Part shown: piece after piece, positions 1 to 11,400 of the stretch
How the letters are laid out: every line of letters starts with the position of its first letter
Numbering within the stretch: the stretch's first letter is position 1
Source of the DNA: Mermis nigrescens
Taxonomy: Eukaryota; Nematoda; Enoplea; Mermithida; Mermithidae
Reading direction: 5' to 3'
Length of the DNA: 64,000 nt
NCBI GenBank assembly: GCA_036768485.1
Contig: JAVLUZ010000145.1
Location: 1,126,785-1,190,784 of the forward strand
Notes under the pieces: generated by a model
What the model was told of the DNA's origin: nothing
Seen by the model: the letters and a program-made list of their open reading frames with translations, nothing else
Databases searched by the model: none
Made by a program: the position numbers and the translations under genes

Positions 1-59
1 ACCTATGCATATATTCTTGCTTGTATATATGCACGTCAACCGTTAATATTTGTTAGGAT

Positions 60-305
60 TACAAGATATAACAGAAGATGGGCATCGGGGTATCTGGACC
101 CCAGAATTCACATTCTCCCCAAAAAAAAATCCGCTAGACCCCAGAAATTGATTTCAGAATTTTTTTCAGTTTTTCTGCGGTTTTGATGCTAATGGATAGC
201 TCTCATTGAGAAACGCGAGAAAACGGTGTTTTCGCTCTACCATATATTACCAGGCACTTTTTGACTTTGAAAATTTTGGACTAAATTTTGAGCTGCCCAT
301 GTATA
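60..305 (+). mobile_element. Family A short non-autonomous element
   Basis: One of six copies here sharing a core: GATGC(T/C)AATGGATAG, then (G/C)TTGATGAGAAACG, GAAAA(A)TGGTGTTTT, the CCATA...CCA block and CTGCCCA(C/T)(G/C)TAT at the right end. No coding capacity. Confidence 0.7.
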
Positions 306-604
306 GATTTAACTCCCCTGACTTGGACGCGTTTTTCAATGTGCTTTACTTTGCACTTTTTTAGGCTTATTATTCTATTTGTTCTGATAGACGTAGCTGT
401 CTGCTACCAAGCAAGCTGGAAATGCTCGTCTATATGAATTGCAATTTAAAATATGTCAATTTTGATTATTAACTAGAAATTTGCACCAATCTGACATAGT
501 GAAATAAAGATTTGAATTAGCAAGATCTGTGGTTTGCTTGAAATTGAGTTTGAAGGTAAATCTGCCCAAAACATTATCGATTTTCTACATTATAATCAAC
601 TCTA

Positions 605-715
605 ACATTGGCCCCGGCCCCGGTGCCGGGCCAGCGCCCGGCCGGGGCGGGAGCTAAACCCCGGCGCCGGGGCAGAACAAACCCCGGCGCCGGGAGCCGG
701 GGCGGAACCTTGCCC
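605..715. repeat. CCCCGGC-rich patch
   Basis: About 110 bases made almost entirely of CCCCGGC/GCCGGGG words in AT-rich DNA. A similar patch lies at 11585-11690 and a short one at 8065-8105. Confidence 0.7.
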
Positions 716-2829
716 CGGCACAGCTCTAATAGAAACTATCAGTAAGATCGGCCGTCCTTGATTTTATATGAAAATTTCTTAGTTCAAATGCCACTCTTCC
801 AACAATGACTATTCAACAGCGTTTGTCGGACTATTCAATTATAAAACCCACGTTTTAAGTTTAGCTCATAATTAAGCCCTATTGCAATATTTATCGAAAT
901 GTGCATTTTTGAGCTGTTATGAAATATAGTCAAACATCGCATTCTCGTTCCTTTGCAGTTTTCTACTTTTAATGCTACTGTCATTGTTCATCCCTCGCTC
1001 ACTTCACAGTGTTTAGTTAGATTGTTGCGCTTCCTAAATTTTAACACTTAAACTCTTTTCATCTCGTAAAGCTGTTAATTTTTCATAATATAATGCTTTT
1101 TAGATAGATTTGTGCTATTTCTTGAGTCTTTTTCTTCTTTATACTAATACTTTATACTTTATTACACACAGTGCTTTTAGATTGATATTCGAAATCTCTT
1201 CACTCTAAGTAGTATTTGTTTAACTCAGCATGCTTAGAAAACTTGGAGCACTTCTAAGCAGATTCTAAGGATGATGTCTTCCGACGGATCGGCATGCTTT
1301 CGAAAGCAGGCATGTAGCCGGCCATCTGGAACTAAAATTTGGAAGTCAGACATCTCAACAACTACTTGAACACAGGCGAAAAAATTGTGTTTTTGAGCTT
1401 TCTCGGCGAGCTCTATATAATTAAGAAAAAATTCTTTAAACAAATTTAAAAAATTAAAATTGATTTTGAATTTAAAAAGTAGTTTTAATCATATTTAGAA
1501 AATATGTAGTACAAAATAGCCACACGAAGGATTTCTTATCATTCTATGCAGACTCGACCCTGTTGAAAAATTCACCTCTATCCCCCGTAACTATTTGCCT
1601 GTTCTTAAGGATGGTATTGTTGTATATATAATCTGGGAAAAAGAAACCATTCGGCATATATAAAATAGGAGGCGCATTCGCTTTAGGCGCTAGGAATAGC
1701 CATATTTTTTGAGGATTCTAATTTTTTAAGCAAGTTTAATAACTGAATTTGAAGCAGATCGTCATGTTATTAGCAGAGTATAATTTCGCTAACAAATAAA
1801 ACATTTTTGATATGCAAACATTCAGGGTTTTCGATATGTGTTGTGTTGATAAGTTGCTTTTTCCAGCTGTTTAGTTTCTTTATTCGGATAAATCATTCTG
1901 TTTAAAAGGGAAATTAGGATTTGCTGTCAATCTCAAAGTGCGAACCCTTGTCAACTTTGTAATCGAGAATGGTTGACTCGCTAAAATAGTAAGACACATT
2001 CCTCGAATTTTTGACACTTTAGAATGATTTATTCATTCTATTAAACGTCTACTGATAAACTACGAAACTAACGAAATATAAATCGGTCAAAAAATATTTT
2101 GAAAAAAATCAAAAATCAACAAAATAGTTTGCCGAAGAAAAAATTTTTGCAGGCTTAATTGCGCATATTTCAGATTATTGAACGCTTAAAACAAGAAGCC
2201 TGCATTAATTGAAGCAGCATAAGAAACTTTTATAATAAACTTCTTGTTGGAAATCGATAGTTAGCACGTCATGAAAAGTAAAGCGGAAAATTCCCTATTC
2301 GAAATGATGACGGGCAATTCGCAGGTGCACAAGATATCTTAATGCATAGGCGCTTCCTACAGCATCCCTATGTTTACATAATGCCGCAACTGACAGCCAA
2401 ATTTTTCTTAGCGGTAGTCCCAAAATTTAATATTCAGGGTATTTCAAACAGCTAAGCAAGCTAGCAGATCATCAAGCGTTAAGGTGCATACATCGAGACT
2501 AAAAGATGATTAATGTCTCTCCCGATATTTTTTGTGTTTTCGCACAGAAGGAACTTAAAATCACATTATTGTGTAAAATTAGAGGAATATTAAGACTTGG
2601 AGAATAATGAATTTGGCTTTGATAATAAACGTGCAGTACAACCACTGACCATGTTGATTGAAAATTTGGATAACTGATTATGATTCTTCACATTGAGCTT
2701 AACAACTTTCCCGAAACACCTTACGTTTTTCCTAAATCGCGTGACAAAAATCTCAACTTTTGCATAAGATTAATTTTTCCCTCAGCTTAGTCCTCCACTT
2801 GATTTTGATCTAAAATTGGTTTTTTCGAT

Positions 2830-3165
2830 TTCCAGTCAAAAAACAGAATGTGGGCTGCTATGCTATCCCTGCCCCGATATGGTCAAAGATCACTCCAGAA
2901 TATGCGATTGCAAAATGACCCCGCGATTCGCGATTTTTCTAAAAAATTCGTGAAAAGGTGCTGCTTTAAGCGTTTTCAGCGCTGTTTTCTAAAAGGTGTC
3001 CAATTTCCGGAGCTTTGCACCATATGCTTTTTTGACTACATTTTGTATAACTTCCTCGAAATTTCTAATGACATCGTCATAAACGCCGAAAAATTATTTT
3101 TGACGCATATTCGTCGTTTTTGCGCTCCCCCAGAATTTTCATGCTGCGCATGTCTGGTAACGTAA
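2830..3165 (+). mobile_element. Family B short non-autonomous element
   Basis: The shared core is TTTTAGC(G)TTTT, then a GGCGCTTCGC(A/G)CCATAT-like block, TTTTTGACTA(C/T)ATTTTGT, and an end CCCCCAGAATTTTCATGCTG. Five other copies lie at 6580, 9395, 31790, 42570 and 46000. Open frames through it are coincidental. Confidence 0.65.
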
Positions 3166-4649
3166 ATTCCAAGAATTCAGGCAAAATAATTTTTTAAACT
3201 CGTGCTTTCATTTTATTCCAATCGATGAACGGATGGAGTAAATTTCAGGGCTTTTTTGTATTCCTCTGAATAGGCATCGCGCGCCAAGATGAATGATTAT
3301 TCATCACGCGCTAAAATTTTTTTATTCGAGGGTTAACCAGTCTACTATAAGAACGAAGTTGAGTTTTCTTGTCCGCAAAGAAAGAAGCATCTTCGGCCGA
3401 AATTTAGAAACGGCGAAAAACCAAGCAAAGTCAAGCCCGTACGCGTTGCGCTTCATAATCCGTCGCTTGTGTTAAAACATACGACACGCTTAAGCATAGA
3501 ATGCGCTTTAATATACTAGCGTATTCAGGTACCGGTCATAAAAATTTTAACGACTTGCTAAAACTAGTAAGGGACGGTTTTCGTTCGTTTCGCGCATTAA
3601 GACGTTGTGTAACGTAAATAGTGGACGCTGGTTGGTTAAAAATATATCGTTCGAAAGCTCGCCTCTTCGTCTATGCGAATCGAGCAATGATTGAGAATAG
3701 CTGGACGCGAGTTTGGGTTAAAATTAAAGTTTTGAAAACTAGTTTAGTTGAGAAAACTAGTTGCGCAATATTCGCTGTTGTCGCCCAACGAAAAATTAGA
3801 AATTTGTCGCGGACGATAAAAAGTTAAAGTGAGAATTCCGGGAAATGTTTACCAACGATGACGCGGTCGAATTGAAGATTCGGCGAATAATGAATAACGA
3901 AACCGGAGTTAATCAGGGTGGTGTAATTTATGGAGATGAATCGAATTTTTTAAAACAGACGAAGCGACGCCTTTGCGTGTAAGGTCGACGATCGTTTTTT
4001 ATTGTTAAAAAATTTCGGCTGGAAAAATATTTGAATGGGCGAAGTGGAATACGTTATAAAATTAGTACTTAGGTATGGACGGAATGGATGTATAAGTAGA
4101 AAAATAAACATGAACGAAAAGTTCGAAAAACGGATGACAACACGAGCCAGATTATAAGCGACCATAGTAATTTAGGCGATTCAATCGTGTTATGGGCATT
4201 AACGCCAAATTGTACAAAATTCATTTCATCATACTCTCGTTGCAACATTTATGTACAAAGTAATTTAAATCATCTATACTATCTACGTATGTAATTAAAG
4301 CATAATTTGAATAGACATACATATATATATAAGCTCAGAACTGGACCATTCTGGAAATATTTAGTCAAACAATGCTGGCTGAAATATAGAAAAAAACGTC
4401 AATTTTTAACAATAATCAAATAAATCATAAACAACAAATAAGACAAGAATAGCACAAACATAAATCAATCGCTTAATACTAAAAACGCTATCAATGGCTG
4501 AGAACAATGATTTCCTCGTGAAAAGTTCGTTGGCGTGGTTAATTTTACATTTGTATGTCCCGTAAGGAAGAGATGGGTGAGGAGGATCCCCACGCAAAAT
4601 TGGTCGTCTTCATCCCTCAAAGGCTGAAATTTCCTCTCACGACTTTTCA

Positions 4650-5005
4650 GCACCAAAATTCTGGGGGTGCAAGACTTTTTAAAGGTCAAAATGTTAAAAA
4701 TGCAAGCATTTGTCCGAAATTGGGGAGGGGCGAGTAAGGATATCAACTTTTGAGACCATTGATCGACCTGGGTCAAGGATCGCACATGGACAGGGTCTGA
4801 AAGAAAATGACATGACGAGAAAAACACTATTTTTAACGTTACTCATCGAGCTCTATCCATTGGCATCAAAAAGTCGCGAAAAAAACAAAAAAATTCAAAA
4901 ATTGAATTCTGGGGGGAATATTTCGGTTTTTTTTGGGAGGAGGGGTATTCGGCCTTCTACGAGGTGCATACCCCAAACCACCCCCACAACCACGTGTAAT
5001 AAAAA
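4650..5005 (-). mobile_element. Family A element, reverse, with about 110-bp insertion
   Basis: The complement of the family A core is recognisable (CTCATCGAGCTCTATCCATT, GGTGCATACCCC). About 110 bases near 4695-4805 interrupt it and carry TTGATCGACCTGGG, which resembles the start of family C. The open frames here are not genes. Confidence 0.65.
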
Positions 5006-5386
5006 CAGAAGGCTTTTTGCCCACCCATAAAAACCAACTCTCCTCAACCAAACTTACAGGCAGATATGGTCAAAAATACGATTGATTCAATTAGAGAATA
5101 TTCTCCCTCAATATTTTGGTACAGTACAGAGGATAGAGAGATCCGGTCTTGCCTAAAATTGGTAATCTTTCATATAAGTTATGAATTAACCCCTGATAGA
5201 ACTTTTCCTCTAAGCAATATGTTAGGAAACGACGTTTTCTTCACACTTGAGACTCAAAAAATCAAAAAATCACGAATTTTGAAGTAAACATAAGATTTTC
5301 AATTTTCGTAAAACTATAGTCATTTATTCTTGACCAAAACATTAAAAAAATTTGACGAACAAATTGAAAACAGAGATTATAATTAC

Positions 5387-5471
5387 CAAACTCTGATTTC
5401 TCGTCGCTTCTTGCAATCGTTTCATTTCAGGCGTGTCAGCTACTACAGTAGCCGTTGTTTTCGGATAATGC
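5387..5471 (-). CDS. Lasp: Lasp exon 3 (LIM end and first nebulin-like motif)
   Basis: The acceptor is TTTCTAG and the donor GTAATT. One base completes the Ala codon, followed by 28 codons reading [20 protein letters not shown] and then EATRNQSL. The ADTPE-M-KR core is the start of a nebulin-type actin-binding repeat in Lasp. The exon ends in phase 0, as expected before the VKYH-type continuation, which I did not find to the left. Confidence 0.92.
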
Positions 5472-8400
5472 CTAGAAATCTAATGCAATAGCACGCTCAA
5501 TTACATTAAGCACATACCGGACCTTGAATGGCTTTATATTGACAAAATATTGATTTTTTGAAAAATTATATATAATGAAAGACGCAATTACACCAATTTT
5601 ATAATAAACTAATCAAAAGAATCGTTTTACCGGTGCACAGAAGCAAATACTTTTTAAAGCACAATGCAACATAAAATTTAGACTTTTGCAAAAACAAGCA
5701 GTCTTAAATTTTGCATCATTTAAAACTTCACATTATTAGAATTTTAGCCGCATTTTTACATATAAAAAGAGATATAGGGGAGCCCGTTCCCGAAGCTGGC
5801 CGTTCGCCAAGCCCTACATTTTACCCCCTTTCAAACTTTGATATAAATTTCATTTTTTATGCGCTTCTTGACGTTTCATGAAATCATCCTTAGTCTAAAA
5901 ATGAGCCCCCTATCCCCAAAAAATGAAGCCATTGCGCGTTCTATATTTAAACTTCTACTATTTCGCTAACGCCCAGCCAAAAAATTTTATTATTCCCTGT
6001 TATACTTGTTTATTGATTCCTATGTGATCACATAAATTTTGTTCTTCAGAAATCCTGATTTTTTTCACTTTCCTCCAATATTAATCCACTGAGGTAACGA
6101 CGATTAAACAAAATTTATGTTCAGAATTCAAAATTAGATTTATAGGTCCAAGTCCAAGCGTATTTTAGTTTAGCAGATACACAACATCATGTTGAACAAG
6201 ATTAAAAGAATAACTAAATCAAAAAATAAAACACGAGCAGTTCACTATATGCACTCTTTATTATTTAAACAACTTATCCCCGTTGAACATTTTTTATGCA
6301 CTAAATTATCTTATATATTGCCAAGAAGTGTAAGGATATCGATTTATCCTTGCCAAACTGTACATTTTATATCGGTATACTATCGTATACTCATTAATCT
6401 TGATCACACCTTGCTGTCAAAGAATAAGCTCAGAAATTTTTACATTTACAGCTTATAAGCATAATATACATAAAAGTAGGAAGGCAGATTTCCAATCAAA
6501 ATTGTCTGATCGACTGATTATGTAAAAGAGGGTAAATTGACTTTAAATAAAAGTGTACAATGTAAAACGCCGAAAAAACGTTATTTCGCACGTGGAGGAC
6601 AAATTTTTGGACCTATTTTTGACTGTTTTCGGAAAAGTTGGGATGCCGCCTCCCTTAGGAATATCCTAGTGGCGCCAATAGCTCATTTTTGGCTAAAAGT
6701 CTCAACTTTTTGGCGCTTCGCCCCATATACACATTTTTCGACTATATTTTGTTCAATTTATTCGATTTTTCAACTTTTGTCGAAAATTTTTCAATCTTAT
6801 CATGTTCTAGAAAGAATAAGAATTGTCCGAAACGTCAAAAAATAATGTTTTTGAAGTGTACCCATCGTTTTTTAGCCCAAAAAACAGGCACTTTCTAAAA
6901 ATTTTCAGGGCCTGATCCCCTAGAATTCTCATGCTGTACATGTATAGTGGGGTCCCCCACCCCACCCATAGTCAATCATCCCCATTCTTTCAATGCCGGA
7001 ATTTTTTCAACACCCCCAATTTTTGGCAAACAAACCAGCATTTTTGGCCAAAAATTGAAAATTTCACCTAAAAAAACGACCGACTAGTCCTTCCCAAAAT
7101 TTTGACTTGTTATATATATACATGTCTGATTCACCCCACGCTCTCTCATCTCGAAAAGCAAATTTTACCCTCGCCACAACTTTGGACGAAAATTTGATTG
7201 TTAAAGTAATTTTAGCCATTGTTGCCCAAAAAACACACTGTTGAAACCATCCAAGATAAATTCTCGTCTATCCTATCCAAAATTTTGAGTGGACTTACAT
7301 TAAATACATTTATAATTAAACACTATAACTAACATACGCTTCGCAATAAGGCGCTTTGTTATATCCTTTATAATTTTTCATGTTGAGCACCATGTTGCAC
7401 GACGTACATCTGAAGCACTGCTTGTGCCAAACCTACACAAGAACCAATTGAAAATGATTTGGTGCTTTAAAATTAAGAAAAAAGCTATTGAGTTAAGCCT
7501 TAATATCAATTAACGACATACGTATCTACCGACGTGATTAATACGAGTCGGAGTTTACTGAAAATTTTTCGGCAACAACTTAAAATCAACCTTTTTTGAC
7601 CAGTGAGAGTCAAACTATTCTTATATACGTAAGAGAAAAACAGCCTCCTTTCAATGAGAACAAGTCTTCCTACGCAAAATGGGGGGAAATGCCACAAAGG
7701 CATGCTAAGAGAATTTGCAAACATTTTTTTAAAGTTAATATCATTAAAAAATTTAATATTTCCATTGAAATATTTCCAATTAGAAACTTTCTACAAGAAT
7801 CTAAATATATAAACTAGAAGGTAAATTAATTTCAATCGAAGTTATTTCAATACATAATTTTCAAGAAAAGGCATTTGATATTTATAAACTGGAATCAATT
7901 TGCGTGAACTACATTATCTGACCTTATTAAGAAAGCTCGCATATAAAAATCCGAACGACGAAATTTCGAAGCAGCCAGTATTACTGGCCGAGTACCTATA
8001 CAGATCTTTTATTTTCTAAAACGACGTAATACAAGGAAGCAACCTACCCCTTCCACTTTTTTTGACCGGGGCCGAGACCATAACCGCAACTTGGGCCGGG
8101 CACACAAAGTGTAAGATACTATAGTTTATAGTGTATAATATACATATGACAGCTCTGAAATTTCGGGGGTTCCCGGCCATTTTTGGGGAATTTATGCTTA
8201 AATTTGATGAAAACAATAATAATAAGGGCAATGGGATGATCGATAAAATCAAATTTATACAAATTAATAAAAGCAAAATAATCTACTGCTCGAAAAATAA
8301 GTATACGTACTCAAAATTACACTCTTAGACGTCATTTGACTGGTTTTTTGTGCTTCAAGCAATCGGTTTTAGTCAAAAATGACCTGAGGGGGTATGCCTT

Positions 8401-11400
8401 CCAATAGTCCTAGTTGAGGGATCCCCAAACCCCCAGTGCGCATGTGTAGTACACATATACAGAGTGTTTCAAAAAATAACGGCACCGTACTAATAAAGGT
8501 ATACTGTAGCATTTACATAAAATTAGCAATTAAAACTTCGCAGGAGTGTAGTCTTATGTATGGATGCTTGTTTGGCACAATTTCTTATTGTGAGAAAAAA
8601 TTCTCCTAAATCTATGGCTTTTCTTCTCAACTCACATAGTTCGAGTTTTGGCGCCGAATTTTTTTAGGATTTTTGCTAAAATAGTAAAATCTAACAGCTC
8701 GTATAAAAATGTTGACAAAATTCGTATACAAAATGCAGATTAGAATTACTGCTCACTTAAAAAGGCAAATTTCAGGGCCTGGAAGTGCCTGACTGCAAAA
8801 AATCAATGACTTCATCGATCAATTTGTCTATCGATCAAAACTGACTGACAGATCTAATAGAGGTCATTGTGAGTAACCCTTACTGTAACGTTACAGCAAA
8901 ATTTTTCAGTTGTATCGAATAAAATTCTGTTCGTTTGTTTTTAATGTTTGTTTCTCCAACCGCTGAAAATTACAGCAGTCTACGTGCGGCGCTTACTAAA
9001 TTATTAGCGGTCATCACTAATTTGGCAAAAATTTTAAAGTTTTCGCGCTAAAACTCGAAGCATACATGGCTTTAGGAAAAAAGCCCTGAATTCCGTGGAT
9101 ATCTTTCCCATATTATAAAATTTTACTAAACAAGCGACCAAACATTAGACCACACTCTTGCAAAGTTTCAACTATTAATTTTAAATGTACGCTACAGTAT
9201 ATCCATTTTGGTGCGGTAGCGTTTTTTATTGAAACACGCTGTATATGTGCGAAGTAAATAAACTAAATAAAGTAGGTATGTGCACAGGCCCATGGCCAGG
9301 ATTCCATTTCAGGGGGGGGGTTTGAAAGTCGTATATCTCGAGAACCAGAGAACAATTAGGGCGTAGTCAAAAGCATACATACACAGCATGGGAATTCTGG
9401 GAGTTAAATTATAAAGTGCCTTTTTGGATTCGAAAATGGTGGGTACGCGTCAAAAACATAGTTTTTCAGCGTTCTTGGCGATGCTCTATCTTTCTAAAGC
9501 ATAAAAACAAAAAAATTTTAAAAAATCAAAAAAATCGGAACAAATTGAACACAATATAGTCAAAACATTAGTACAATGGCGCGAAGCACCGAAAATTTAG
9601 CACCTTTGAGGAAATAGCTAAAAACGCTTTGAAAAGCATGTTTTCTACAAATTTTTGGAAAATTTTTTGGAAGTTTAAAAAAATCGCCAATTCTGGAGGG
9701 TGAAAAATTTTTGCGGGGTTAAAAATTTTTTCTGGGGGGTTGAACCCCCCTCCCCCAAGATCATGTATGGTTAAAAACAAGGGCATTTGTGAACTTTTCT
9801 CAACGAGCTCTACACAATGGCGAAAAATGATTTGTTTTTAAATTTAGCATATTTTATATTCAAACACAAGAATCTATCGCTTAATTTATCTGTGCAAATG
9901 ATTTCTCACCGTCCAGACCATGAACAATTTCTTAACTTTTGGTATTTGTACTCAATCTTTGTGCTCTGCAAAGAAAGACAACCAGAAAATTAGTGATTCG
10001 GCGCGAAACGCAGGAAAAATCTGACATCTTCTTCATGTCGAAACACCTAATCCGGCGCCAAGCGCCGCAAAGTTTTGCGTTTACTAGCTCAAAAGTGCAC
10101 AAAAAACCTGTTTTGGCAACCTTTTGAATGCACTTCGATAATTTTTTCATTTCTTCCTTTGCGGGACCCTTGTGAAAAACAATTTTTCGGTTTCGGGGAG
10201 GGGGCGACTGCACCCCCTTGCATCCTCTTGGCTACGGGCCCATATATATGTGTATATTTGTAGTGATATGACAGGATACATGCGGTTCACATTTTGCTTA
10301 GCAAGCAGTGTACAAGCAATGATCAGTGTTTCTTCCCGTCAAATTTTTCAAATAAAAAATGTTTGATCTGGTTCAAAAAGTGGTTTTCTAATTAACAGCT
10401 TGAAAATTGCCTGTCCAGCTCCGGAAATCAGCTTTCCCGATACAAAAATATATTTTCAGTTTTAAAAACTCGTTTGGCTTGGCCCAGAAAAAGATAGCCC
10501 AAGTCCAAAAATGGGTTCACCTGGCTGAAAAAATCGTTAGTTAAGTTAAAAGTCGTTGTCTAGGTTCAAAAGAGGGATTTTCAGGCTTCAATGTACAAAA
10601 CATATCCCCGTCCAAATGAACCCTTTGCCCATCCTGCGAACGGGCGGAAACAGGGTATTGCCCAGGTGTGTATTTAATACGCCTTATGTTCAGTTGCATT
10701 GCTGATTTACGTTTTAACTCCTATTCACGATTCTCTGACTCTGAAAGATTTACTGTGTAGGTCATTGCTTCCGCCATTCTAAGTATTCAATCTATTAGCC
10801 CCAAATTCTGAAAAGACGAAATTCTAAACGAAATTTTCTTCTAAATTGCCCATTACCACCACTTAAATAAAAAGGACCACGCTTGAGAGAAAACATACAT
10901 TTTGATATGAACGAATTCATTAATTTTGACTTTTAAGAGTAAGAATGAAAAGATGATTGAAATTTCGTTCTTTTTTGGAGAGATTTTACGAGGCATTCGT
11001 TTAAATATTACTTTCTTTTGCTGGGTTAGTAATATAATCGCAGTGAAACTTCGAGTTTTTCAGCAGATATATAAACATGACCTTAATTCTTGCGTTTTAG
11101 GGTTTCCAAACTCAGACCCATTTCGTTTGATTCTCCTACTGTAACATATTCAAATCTCTAACAAACTGACTTAGGATACTGACTGATTATGAAGCCTATA
11201 TCTCAGCAGACACGTAGCTGGCCGTCCTATTTTGGGGGACCAACACCAATTTTGAGGTGAATAAGCCCAAAAAGGCCAAAAATAGCACAAAATAACGTTC
11301 AAAAAGTCCTATTTTTCCGATTTTTCTAATTCTGAAGGGTCCGGACCAACCATTCCCCCAGAGCTACGTGCCTGTATCTCAGAAGGTGTATACAAAATTC

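Larger units (their letters stand above)
1..5386. other. Lasp 3' side: no exon recognised
   Basis: Apart from repeats (60-305, 605-715, 2830-3165, 4650-5005) this is AT-rich DNA without recognisable exons. The segment 3250-4160 has noticeably more CG dinucleotides and a 45-codon frame from 3846, without recognisable similarity. Probably Lasp intron sequence. Confidence 0.5.

Noticed and set aside
2848..3165. 105-codon frame
   Set aside because: Lies within a family B repeat that has no consistent frame in its other copies.
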